Of a stretch of DNA of 14,149 bases, positions 1 to 6,022 are shown in pieces (position 1 is the first letter of the stretch; every line of letters starts with the position of its first letter). A program made the translations under genes and the position numbers. The notes beneath the pieces are model-generated. The model searched no databases, was not told the DNA's origin, and worked only from the letters and a program-made list of their open reading frames with translations. The DNA comes from JAVKSM01 sp039583705 (GTDB taxonomy: Bacteria > Actinomycetota > Actinomycetes > Mycobacteriales > Pseudonocardiaceae), in assembly GCA_039583705.1 (NCBI GenBank), contig JAVKSM010000087.1, positions 1-14,149 on the forward strand. The letters run 5' to 3'.

Positions 1-2
1 CC

Positions 3-1013
3 TTCCCGCAGCCCTCCGGCACGCAGCCCTCCGGCACGCAGCCCCGTGACCCAGCCCCGCCGCTGCCACGCCGGCCCCGGCTCCGGGCCGACCTGCAGGT
101 GCTGTGGCGCTCCCCACAGAGCGTGCAGCTCGGTCTCGACCCGCGTCACGCCGTGGTCGTCGACGGCCTGTCCCCCGGGCTGGCCCGGCTGTTCGAGCTG
201 CTCGACGGCACCCGGTCGGCTGCCGACGTCCTGGCCGACGCCGCGCTCGCCGGCGCCCCGGCGGCCGACTGCCGGGCGCTGCTGTCCGACCTGGCCGCCG
301 CTGGTCTGCTCGGTGACGCCGACCCCGCAGGGCCACCGCGGCCGGCTCCTACCGGGCACTGCGTGCTCGTCCGGGGCGGTGGGCGGGTGGGCGTCGGGGT
401 GGCGAGCCTGCTCGCCGCGGCCGGAGTCGGCCGGGTTCGCGTGGTCGCGTCCGGCACCGTGCAGGCCGACGACCTGGGGTCCGGATACCTGCCGTCCGAC
501 CTCGGACGTCCCCGGGCCGCTGCCGCCGCCGACGCGGTACGCCGGGCAGGGCCCGACGTCGAGACCGCGGCGCCGGGTGCCCGGAGGGTCGACCTGGTCG
601 TGCTCGCCGACGCCCTCGTCGTCGACCCGGTCGTGCTCGCCGAGCTGAGCGCCGAGCGCATCCCGCACCTGCCCGCGCGGGTCCGGGAAGGCGTCGGGCT
701 TGTCGGACCGCTCGTGCTGCCCGGCAGGACGAGTTGCCTGCGCTGCGCGGACCTGCACCGGGCGCAGGCCGACCCGTGCTGGCCCGCGCTGGCCGGGCAA
801 CTGCTCGGACGGCCCGCCGTCGCGGCCCTGCCGTGCGCGGTGGCCACCGCCGCGCTGGCCGCCGAACAGGTCCTGGTGCTGCTGGCCGGTCCCGGGTCCG
901 GCAGCCTCCCGCTGACCTGCCTGGATACCACGCTCGAGATCGACACCGTCGCCGGTCGGCTGGACCGCCGACCCTGGACGCCGCATCCCGACTGCCGGTG
1001 CGGGGTGGCCTGA
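3..1013 (+). CDS. E1/ThiF-like protein with RRE-like N-terminus (cyclodehydratase-type), 5'-partial
   Basis: The reading frame is open from the left edge to a TGA at 1011-1013. The first possible start inside the window is GTG at 99. The conserved-looking stretch RPRLRADLQVLWRSP begins upstream of that GTG and third positions there are G/C-rich, so the start probably lies outside the window. Numbering from GTG 99, residues 1-75 look like a PqqD/RRE-type winged helix. Residues about 88-300 resemble an E1/ThiF fold, with a degenerate nucleotide loop GGGRVG at 93-98. Cysteines C213, C216, C299 and C301 (SCLRC and DCRCG) form a likely zinc site. The family is annotated as bacteriocin-biosynthesis cyclodehydratase-like or ThiF-like, but no YcaO protein or precursor peptide is nearby. 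It sits 74 bp before an ABC1 kinase, as Rv3196 does before Rv3197. The real substrate is unknown. Confidence 0.8.
   Translation, partial: FPQPSGTQPSGTQPRDPAPPLPRRPRLRADLQVLWRSPQSVQLGLDPRHAVVVDGLSPGLARLFELLDGTRSAADVLADAALAGAPAADCRALLSDLAAAGLLGDADPAGPPRPAPTGHCVLVRGGGRVGVGVASLLAAAGVGRVRVVASGTVQADDLGSGYLPSDLGRPRAAAAADAVRRAGPDVETAAPGARRVDLVVLADALVVDPVVLAELSAERIPHLPARVREGVGLVGPLVLPGRTSCLRCADLHRAQADPCWPALAGQLLGRPAVAALPCAVATAALAAEQVLVLLAGPGSGSLPLTCLDTTLEIDTVAGRLDRRPWTPHPDCRCGVA
9..44. repeat. 15-bp tandem repeat, two full copies plus a partial
   Basis: The unit cagccctccggcacg occurs at 9-23 and 24-38, then cagccc follows at 39-44. In the E1-like frame it encodes QPSGT-QPSGT-QP, a low-complexity lead-in to the folded domain. 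The period is a multiple of three, so copy-number changes would keep the frame. Confidence 0.85.
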
Positions 1014-1087
1014 GCCGCGCCCGGACGGGCCCCGCGAGCGGGACGGGTCTGCTGCGGGCGCCCCGGGTCTCGGGAGACAATCAGGAG

Positions 1088-2407
1088 ATGGCCGAGATCC
1101 CCCGCCGCGCCGCGGCGCGCACCGCCAAGCTGGCCAGCCTGCCGCTCGGCTTCGCCGGCCGGGCCGCGGCCGGCTGGGGTCGTCGGCTGGCCGGAGGGGA
1201 CAGCGAGGAGATCAGCGCCGAGCTGGCGGCACGCAGCGCGGAGCAGCTCTTCGCCGTGCTCGGCGAGCTCAAGGGCGGCGCCATGAAGTTCGGCCAGGCG
1301 TTGAGTGTCTTCGAGGCAGCGGTGCCCCCCGAGCTGGCCGAGCCCTACCGCGACGCGCTGACCAGGCTTCAGTCCGCCGCGCCGCCGATGCCCGCGACCA
1401 CCGTGCACCGGGTGCTTGCCGAGCAGTTCGGCCGCGGTTGGCAGCAGCGGTTCGCCGACTTCGACGACACGCCGGCTGCCGCCGCCAGCATCGGTCAGGT
1501 GCACCGGGCCACCTGGCGTGACGGTCGCGACGTCGCGGTCAAGGTGCAGTACCCGGGTGCCGACGTGGCACTGCTCGCCGACCTGCGCCAGCTCTCACGT
1601 TTCAGCCGGCTGCTGCAGCCGCTGATTCCGGGGATGGACATCAAGCCGCTGCTCGCCGAGCTGCGTGAGCGGATGGCCGAAGAGCTCGACTACCGCGACG
1701 AGGCCGACAACCAGCGGGCCTTCGCGGCGGCGTTCGACGGTGACGAGCGAGTGAAGGTGCCGCGGGTGGTGGCCGCGGCGCCGCGCGCGATGGTTTCGGA
1801 ATGGGTGGGGGGCACGCCGCTGGCCGCGATCATCCGGTGTGGCAGGCCCGCCGTCCGGGACCAGGTCGCGGCCCTGCTGGCGGAGTTCCACTACTCGTCT
1901 CCGACGCGTGCCGGGTTCATGCACGCCGACCCGCACCCAGGCAACTTCCGGCTGCTCTCCGACGGGCGGCTGTGCGTCATCGACTTCGGCGCGGTGGCCC
2001 GCCTGCCTGACGGGCTGCCCCGCCCGCTGGGCGAGCTGACCCGGCTCGCCGTGGACCGCCGCCCGGACGACCTCATGGCCCTGCTGCGGCGGGAGAACTT
2101 CGTCCGTCCGGGCACCGCGATGGGCGCCGCCGAGGCGATGTCCTACCTCGGCCCCTTCGTCGAGCCGCTGCGCACGCCCGAGTTCCACTTCACCCGACGC
2201 TGGTTGCAGTCGCAGGCCGAGCGCGTGGGCGACCTGCGCAGCCCGGAGTTCCGCACCGGGCGTGGGCTGAATCTGCCGCCGCAGTACCTGCTCATCCACC
2301 GGGTGACGCTGGGCTCGATGGGCGTGCTCTGCCAGTTGGACGCCCGGGTGCGGCTGCGCGAGGTCGTTGAGCGCTGGCAGCCGGGCTTCGCCGTCGCCCC
2401 CGGGTAG
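1088..2407 (+). CDS. ABC1/UbiB (AarF)-family atypical kinase
   Basis: This 439-residue protein is close to the size I recall for Rv3197. I chose ATG 1088 because GGGAG lies 11 nt upstream (1072-1076) and the family N-terminus fits MAEIPRRAAAR. The open frame extends further upstream, but only inside the E1-like gene. ABC1 hallmarks are in order: KGGAMKFGQ at 62-70 (the KxGQ motif), AAASIGQVH at 131-139, the lysine of VAVKVQ at K152, EELDYRDEADN around 198, HADPHPGN at 279-286 and DFG at 299-301. The family is kinase-like and often ATPase-active; characterised members support lipid or quinone biosynthesis. Older annotations of the mycobacterial homologue as a macrolide ABC transporter are misleading: there is no Walker A, ABC signature or transmembrane region here. 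It lies convergent to whiB7. Confidence 0.92.
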   Translation: MAEIPRRAAARTAKLASLPLGFAGRAAAGWGRRLAGGDSEEISAELAARSAEQLFAVLGELKGGAMKFGQALSVFEAAVPPELAEPYRDALTRLQSAAPPMPATTVHRVLAEQFGRGWQQRFADFDDTPAAAASIGQVHRATWRDGRDVAVKVQYPGADVALLADLRQLSRFSRLLQPLIPGMDIKPLLAELRERMAEELDYRDEADNQRAFAAAFDGDERVKVPRVVAAAPRAMVSEWVGGTPLAAIIRCGRPAVRDQVAALLAEFHYSSPTRAGFMHADPHPGNFRLLSDGRLCVIDFGAVARLPDGLPRPLGELTRLAVDRRPDDLMALLRRENFVRPGTAMGAAEAMSYLGPFVEPLRTPEFHFTRRWLQSQAERVGDLRSPEFRTGRGLNLPPQYLLIHRVTLGSMGVLCQLDARVRLREVVERWQPGFAVAPG

Positions 2408-2436
2408 TGGCGTGATCTCTATCCCGGGGGCGGCGG

Positions 2437-2484
2437 GTCAGCGCCCGGCGCTGGTGGCATGTCAGCGACCGGCGCTGGCGGCAC
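2437..2484. repeat. 24-bp tandem duplication spanning the stop codon of the small whiB7-linked ORF
   Basis: Two adjacent 24-bp copies (2437-2460 and 2461-2484) match at 21 of 24 positions. Both contain gtcagcg followed by ccggcgctgg. On the minus strand each copy encodes AGR followed by TGA in the same frame, so the ORF stop at 2462-2464 has an in-frame backup at 2438-2440. Copy 1 includes the dyad agcgcc-c-ggcgct. Confidence 0.85.
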
Positions 2485-2653
2485 GTCGTTCGGCGTAGGC
2501 GGCCAGCCGCCGCCACCGCCGCGCCGCCAGCAGCCGACGCGCCGCCCGGCGCTGCGTCGCGACGCGTTCGGCCTCGCGCATTCGCTCCCTCGCCAGGGCT
2601 TCCTCGATCGTGACGATGCTCTCCTCTGTGGGTCGGTCGGCCGGGCGGTTCAT
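2462..2653 (-). CDS. Small Arg/Ala-rich protein translationally coupled to whiB7
   Basis: A 63-residue ORF starts at ATG 2653-2651. Its first bases overlap the whiB7 TGA (2652-2650) as ATGA, the classic coupling arrangement and the best evidence that it is translated. The sequence opens MNRPADRPTEESIVTIEEAL. It continues as an Arg/Ala/Glu-rich, probably wholly helical stretch (ARERMREAER, RRAARRLLAARRWRRLAAYAERR). It is strongly basic, with no cysteines, signal peptide or membrane segment. A role at nucleic acid, the ribosome or RNA polymerase would suit its charge, but that is inference. I do not recognise a named family. It would be co-transcribed with whiB7 and so probably induced with it. 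It converges on the ABC1 gene with a 54-bp gap. Confidence 0.65.
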   Translation of the reverse strand: MNRPADRPTEESIVTIEEALARERMREAERVATQRRAARRLLAARRWRRLAAYAERRAASAGR

Positions 2654-3045
2654 GCCGCGGCCTCCTGGCCTGCGGAGCCGGTGGCCGCGAGCTGTCGGTC
2701 GCGCTCGAGGTCGGCCTTGCTCGGCCGGCCCCGGGGGCGCTTGCGGGCGACGACGACGCCGCGCTCGAAGATCTCGCCCCCCCAGACGCCCCAGGGCTCG
2801 CGGCGGTGCAACGCACCAGCCAGGCACTCGGCCCGGACCGGACAGCCGCCGCAGAGCCGCTTGGCGCGCTCCAGATCGGCCGGAGCCTCCGCGAACCAGA
2901 GGTCGGCGTCGGCACTCCGGCAGGGCAGCCGCAGCCCGGCGGCGGGCGCGGCGTCCAGCAGGTCCGCGACAACGGCGGCGGGATCTCCGCCCTCCGGTGG
3001 CGCGGGCAGCGCCCCGCCGGTCAGCGGGGCGGTCGCGGTGGACAC
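2650..3045 (-). CDS. whiB7: WhiB-family Fe-S transcriptional activator WhiB7
   Basis: This 131-residue WhiB protein has the four iron-sulfur cysteines C42, C65, C68 and C74 (LPCRS, LCGGCPVRAEC). The GVWGG turn is at 86-90, within EPWGVWGGEIF, and the WhiB7-specific AT-hook KRPRGRPSK is at 102-110 with RGRP at 105-108. WhiB7 activates intrinsic antibiotic-resistance genes by binding the primary sigma factor at promoters with an AT-rich element upstream of -35. The start is GTG 3045: a perfect AGGAGG (minus strand, 3059-3054) sits 8 nt upstream. The M. tuberculosis protein is about 92 residues. This one is longer at both ends, with some 40 residues before C42 and about 20 after the AT-hook. The gene follows a long structured leader and ends in an ATGA overlap with a small ORF. 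Confidence 0.96.
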   Translation of the reverse strand: MSTATAPLTGGALPAPPEGGDPAAVVADLLDAAPAAGLRLPCRSADADLWFAEAPADLERAKRLCGGCPVRAECLAGALHRREPWGVWGGEIFERGVVVARKRPRGRPSKADLERDRQLAATGSAGQEAAA

Positions 3046-3126
3046 GGTGGGTACCTCCTGATCACCAAGCGGATGGAGCGGATACAACGGGTTGGAGCAG
3101 CCCCAGGGGGCCGGTAGATACATGAA

Positions 3127-3157
3127 GGCCGCGGATCCCGGTGCGGGGTCCGCGGCC
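3127..3157 (-). terminator. Putative attenuator hairpin in the whiB7 leader
   Basis: A 13-bp inverted repeat pairs 3127-3139 with 3145-3157 around a 5-nt loop. All pairs are Watson-Crick except one G-U. In the whiB7 sense the arms read GGCCGCGGACCCC and GGGATCCGCGGCC, followed by TTCATGTATCT, an imperfect T-rich tail. The hairpin lies about 80 nt before the whiB7 GTG and after the upstream ORF. That is where whiB7 leaders of other actinobacteria carry a conditional intrinsic terminator. Confidence 0.7.
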
Positions 3158-3163
3158 TCGGTG

Positions 3164-3200
3164 AGACTGCCGGAGTCTGCTGATCTCCTCAGGGACTCCG
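3164..3200 (-). promoter_or_regulatory. Competing leader hairpins overlapping the uORF stop codon
   Basis: In the whiB7-sense RNA, CGGAGUC (3200-3194) can pair with GACUCCG (3177-3171), with an inner CUGA/UCAG pair. Alternatively AGACU (3178-3174) can pair with AGUCU (3168-3164). The two stems share 3174-3177, so they exclude each other. The uORF TGA (3191-3189) lies inside the first hairpin, so a terminating or stalled ribosome would block it. This resembles a translation-sensing switch ahead of the terminator hairpin. The base pairing is read directly; the function is inferred. Confidence 0.45.
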
Positions 3201-3416
3201 CCCAGGCGCGGACACACGCGTGCGGTCAACCGTCGGCACGGTCATAGCCGGGACATTTCCGATCAGGGCGAGGGACGAAACGGCGGACGCCGTCCAGCGC
3301 TCCTGCCGCCTGTCCTCGATCCCGCTGCCCCGGACACCGCGGTGCCGAACCCCGGGCGCGCCGCAGCCCGCGGGTACCGGGAGGCCGCAGGAGACCGTGC
3401 AGTAGCTGCTGAGCAT
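3189..3416 (-). CDS. Upstream ORF (leader peptide) of whiB7, 75 codons
   Basis: ATG 3416-3414 is preceded by GGGGGGAGG with 8 nt spacing, one of the best ribosome-binding sites in the window. The frame runs 75 codons to TGA 3191-3189 and begins MLSSYCTVSCGLPVPAGCG. The first dozen codons all end in G or C, consistent with coding. It lies wholly inside the predicted whiB7 leader, starting about 46 nt after the predicted transcription start and ending about 30 nt before the attenuator. Characterised whiB7 leaders carry a uORF whose translation couples ribosome inhibition to read-through. A regulatory rather than functional peptide is therefore likely. At 75 codons it is long for a leader peptide. 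No family is recognised and there are no transmembrane or signal features. Confidence 0.55.
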   Translation of the reverse strand: MLSSYCTVSCGLPVPAGCGAPGVRHRGVRGSGIEDRRQERWTASAVSSLALIGNVPAMTVPTVDRTRVSAPGRSP

Positions 3417-3468
3417 GACGGCCACCTCCCCCCGGCTGGGCAAGGGCGCGGATCGCGCCGGTGCCAGG

Positions 3469-3506
3469 AGGCTACGGGGCACCTCGCTCCAGCGGCAACC
3501 TTGTTT
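3469..3506 (-). promoter_or_regulatory. Predicted whiB7 promoter with AT-rich WhiB7 element
   Basis: On the minus strand AAACAA (3506-3501) is followed after 2 nt by -35 TTGCCG (3498-3493), an 18-nt spacer and -10 TAGCCT (3474-3469, fits TANNNT). An AT-rich element just upstream of -35 is the known signature of WhiB7-activated, primary-sigma promoters, including whiB7 itself. In this GC-rich setting such an AT run stands out. The predicted start near 3462 gives a leader of about 415 nt. Confidence 0.55.
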
Positions 3507-3515
3507 CCCCCCCGA

Positions 3516-3584
3516 CATTCACCTCACACCGGCGAGGACATGCCACCTCACACGGTGACGACCTTCACCTCACACCGGTGACGA
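3516..3584. repeat. Three tandem 23-bp repeats upstream of the whiB7 promoter
   Basis: Copies lie at 3516-3538, 3539-3561 and 3562-3584, at an exact 23-bp period. Each contains acctcacac followed by gg and a ga-ga tail; copies 1 and 3 share ttcacctcacaccgg. Copy 2 has a one-base insertion and a compensating one-base deletion. On the minus strand the core reads GTGTGAGGTG. Copy 3 includes the uvrD2 stop codon (3567-3565). The block lies about 18 bp upstream of the predicted -35. It could bind a regulator, or be a recent slippage expansion at the end of uvrD2. Confidence 0.85.
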
Positions 3585-5613
3585 TCGCGAGGACGTCGGC
3601 GCCGTAGCGGCCGAGCTTGGTGGCCCCGATGCCCGGGATGGCGACCAGCGCGGCGTCGTCGGCCGGGCGCTGCTCGGCGATCGCGGTGAGCGTGGCGTCG
3701 GTGAACACCACGTAGGCCGGGACCTTGGCCTCACGTGCGGTTGCGCTGCGCCAGGCCCGCAGCCGCTCCAGCAGCTCAGCGTCCGCATCGGACGGGCAGT
3801 CGGGGCAGCGCCGGAGCTTCAACGCCTCGGAACCATCCAGCGCCCCGTCACACACCCGACATCGGGGCCGGGCCGGGCCCGGCCCGCGACGGGTGGCCGG
3901 CAACCGGGCCGCGGGGTGGTCATCGGGAATCAGGCCGTAGAGGAACCGGCTGCGCCGCCGCCCGCGCCGGCCGCCCGGCGAGCGGGCCAACGCCCAGGAC
4001 ACCGACAGGTGCACCCTCGCCCGGGTCAACCCGACGTAGAGCAGCCGCCGCTCCTCCTCGGTCGCCGCGTCGTCCCCCTCGGCGTGCTGGATGGGCAGCG
4101 TGCCTTCGACGACGCCGACGACGAACACCGCGTCCCACTCCAGCCCTTTGGCGGCGTGCAGCGAGGCCAGCGTGACGCCCTGCACGGTCGGCGGCTGCTG
4201 CGCCTCGGCTCGGGTCGCCAGCTCCGCGGCGAACCCGGCCAGGTCCATCCCCGGGATCGTCGCGGCGCATTCGGCGGCCAGCTCCGCCAGCGCGGCGAGC
4301 GACTCCCACCGCTGCCGGGCCGCTCCACCCGCCGGTGGCTGCGGCGCCAGCCCCTGCCCGGCCAGCACCTCGCGCACCGCGTCCTGGAGCACGGCATCGG
4401 CCGTCGGGACAGCAGTGCGCAGCGCCGCCATCGCCGAGCGCACCTCGGGCCGGGCGAAGAAACGCTCCCCGCCGCGCACCTGGTAGCCGACGCCCGCGTC
4501 GGCCAGCGCCTGCTCGTAGACCTCGGACTGGGCGTTGACCCGGAACAGCACCGCGATCTCGCTGGGCGGCACGCCCGCCTCGACCAGGCGCGCGGCCGAA
4601 GCCGCCACCGCGGCGGCCTCGGCCGGTTCGTCGTCGTACTCGGCGAACTCCGGCTCCGGCCCGGGCGGGCGCTGTCCCAGCAATGCCAGACGCGTCCCGG
4701 CGACCCGGCCGCGGGCGCGCGCGATCAGGCGGTTCGCGGCCGAGACGACCTGGGGCGTGGAGCGGTAGTCGCGGGTCAGCCGGACCACGACGGCGTCGGG
4801 GAAGCGCCGGCTGAACCCCAGCAGGTGCCGCGGGCTGGCCCCGGTGAAGGAGTAGATGGTCTGGTTGGCGTCACCGACCACGGTGAGGTCGTCCCGGTCG
4901 CCCAGCCACATGTCGAGCAGGCGCTGCTGGACCGGCGTGACGTCCTGGTACTCGTCGACGACGAAGCAGCGGTAACGATCCCGGAACTCCTGCGCCACGT
5001 CGGCGTGCTCCTCCAGCGCGCCGGCCGTCACCAGCAGCAGGTCGTCGAAATCCAGGAGCCCGGTCCTCGCCTTGAGCTGCTCGTAGCCACCGTAGACGGC
5101 CGCGACCTGCTCCAGGGGAGCCGGGGGATCGCGGCGGGACGCGGCTGCGGCGGCCGGGTAGCGCTCCGGGCTCACCAGGCTGGCCTTGGCCCACTCGATC
5201 TCCGAGGCCAGGTCGCGCAGCGCATCCGCGCCGGTGGCCGCTCCGGCCCGGTGCGCTGCCTGCCCGACCAGCCGGAGCTTGCCCTCCAGCACCTCGAACG
5301 GCTCGTCACCGACGACGCGGGGCCAGAAGTAGCGCAGTTGGCGCAGCGCCGCGGCGTGGAAGGTGCGGGCCTGCACACCGGACACCCCCAGCGTGCGCAG
5401 CCGGGTGCGCAGCTCACCGGCGGCGCGGGCGGTGAACGTCACCGCCAGGACCTGCTGCGGCGCGACGTGACCGGCCCGGGCCAGGTGCGCGATCCGGTGG
5501 GTGATCGTGCGGGTCTTGCCGGTGCCGGCCCCGGCAAGCACGCACACCGGTCCGCGCGGCGCGAGCGCGGCGGCACGCTGCTCGGCGTCGAGGCCGGCCA
5601 GCGGATCCGTCAC
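3565..5613 (-). CDS. uvrD2: ATP-dependent DNA helicase UvrD2 (SF1, with HRDC domain)
   Basis: This 682-residue 3'-5' SF1A helicase has a complete motif set: Q-motif GLDAEQ (7-12), Walker A AGAGTGKT (27-34) and motif II VVDEYQD (218-224). It also has GDANQTIY (247-254), YRS (283-285), motif V TLASLHAAKGLEW (481-493) and motif VI EERRLLYVGLTRAR (520-533). A tetracysteine zinc knuckle (C585, C588, C603, C606) precedes a C-terminal HRDC domain (about 612-682). That tail separates UvrD2 from UvrD1 and PcrA. In mycobacteria UvrD2 is an essential DNA-unwinding ATPase whose processivity depends on the tetracysteine region. The start is GTG 5613 with GAGAGG upstream; a nearby ATG hits a stop after three codons. 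It is divergent from mycoredoxin and its 3' end runs into the whiB7 upstream repeats. Confidence 0.96.
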   Translation of the reverse strand: MTDPLAGLDAEQRAAALAPRGPVCVLAGAGTGKTRTITHRIAHLARAGHVAPQQVLAVTFTARAAGELRTRLRTLGVSGVQARTFHAAALRQLRYFWPRVVGDEPFEVLEGKLRLVGQAAHRAGAATGADALRDLASEIEWAKASLVSPERYPAAAAASRRDPPAPLEQVAAVYGGYEQLKARTGLLDFDDLLLVTAGALEEHADVAQEFRDRYRCFVVDEYQDVTPVQQRLLDMWLGDRDDLTVVGDANQTIYSFTGASPRHLLGFSRRFPDAVVVRLTRDYRSTPQVVSAANRLIARARGRVAGTRLALLGQRPPGPEPEFAEYDDEPAEAAAVAASAARLVEAGVPPSEIAVLFRVNAQSEVYEQALADAGVGYQVRGGERFFARPEVRSAMAALRTAVPTADAVLQDAVREVLAGQGLAPQPPAGGAARQRWESLAALAELAAECAATIPGMDLAGFAAELATRAEAQQPPTVQGVTLASLHAAKGLEWDAVFVVGVVEGTLPIQHAEGDDAATEEERRLLYVGLTRARVHLSVSWALARSPGGRRGRRRSRFLYGLIPDDHPAARLPATRRGPGPARPRCRVCDGALDGSEALKLRRCPDCPSDADAELLERLRAWRSATAREAKVPAYVVFTDATLTAIAEQRPADDAALVAIPGIGATKLGRYGADVLAIVTGVR

Positions 5614-5753
5614 GCGGCCATCCTCTCAACCCGGCTGGCGCTACCGGCGGCGGGCACGCTGTGGTCGGCGGGGTGGGACCTGCGCCGCCGGGGTGTGACG
5701 CAGGCCGCGGATAGCACCGGAAGGCGCGACGCCTACCCGGTGTTGCACCTGCC

Positions 5754-5996
5754 GTGGCAGAGCTGACGATGTACACGACGACGTGGTGCGGCTACTGCCG
5801 CCGGCTCAAGTTGCTGCTCGACCAGGCCGGTATCGCCTACCGCGAGGTCGATGTCGAACGCGACCCGGCGGCCGCCGAACTCGTCCAGCGGCTCAACGAT
5901 GGCAACCGGACCGTGCCCACGGTCGTCTACCCCGACGGCAGCAGCGCCACCAACCCGAGCTTCGCCGAGGTCCAGCAGGTCTTCGCGGCCTCGTGA
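5754..5996 (+). CDS. mrx1: Mycoredoxin (glutaredoxin-like, CGYC)
   Basis: This 80-residue thioredoxin-fold protein has the mycoredoxin active site WCGYC (C12, C15). It also has the cis-proline loop TVPTV and a following TNPS element. It resembles Rv3198A, which reduces mycothiol mixed disulfides using mycothiol and mycothiol disulfide reductase. That chemistry implies a mycothiol-producing actinobacterium. GTG 5754 gives MAELTMYTTTWCGYC, matching the N-terminal length of the family. ATG 5769 would begin right at the first beta-strand. No clear Shine-Dalgarno precedes either. It is cytosolic, divergent from uvrD2 across 140 bp, and convergent with the M16 pair (26-bp gap). Confidence 0.94.
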   Translation: MAELTMYTTTWCGYCRRLKLLLDQAGIAYREVDVERDPAAAELVQRLNDGNRTVPTVVYPDGSSATNPSFAEVQQVFAAS

Positions 5997-6022
5997 GTGG
6001 TGTCCGTCCCGAGCCGGCCCGG

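Noticed and set aside
734..1087. Upstream extension of the ABC1 frame
   Set aside because: It lies mostly inside the E1-like gene and is Arg/Gly/Pro-rich. The conserved N-terminus and the Shine-Dalgarno favour ATG 1088.
146..1504. 452-residue minus-strand open frame
   Set aside because: It is antisense to both the E1-like gene and the ABC1 gene, crosses their boundary, and is low-complexity Ala/Arg/Ser/Pro with no recognisable motif. It is a GC-rich shadow.
3046..3123. ATG at 3123 in frame with whiB7, adding 26 residues
   Set aside because: It has no Shine-Dalgarno and sits directly in the tail of the terminator hairpin. GTG 3045 has a perfect AGGAGG at 8 nt.
3417..3518. N-terminal extension of the whiB7 uORF to 3518
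   Set aside because: It would start upstream of the predicted -35 and so is not on the transcript. The strong Shine-Dalgarno is at ATG 3416.
3516..3584. Considered as a CRISPR array
   Set aside because: The repeats are directly adjacent with no spacers, and no cas genes are present.
5614..5753. Possible bidirectional promoter between uvrD2 and mycoredoxin
   Set aside because: A promoter must lie here, but I found no convincing -35/-10 pair on either strand and do not mark one.
3916..5766. 616-residue plus-strand open frame
   Set aside because: It is fully antisense to uvrD2, whose helicase motifs are complete. The translation is Gly/Arg/Gln-rich without domains.
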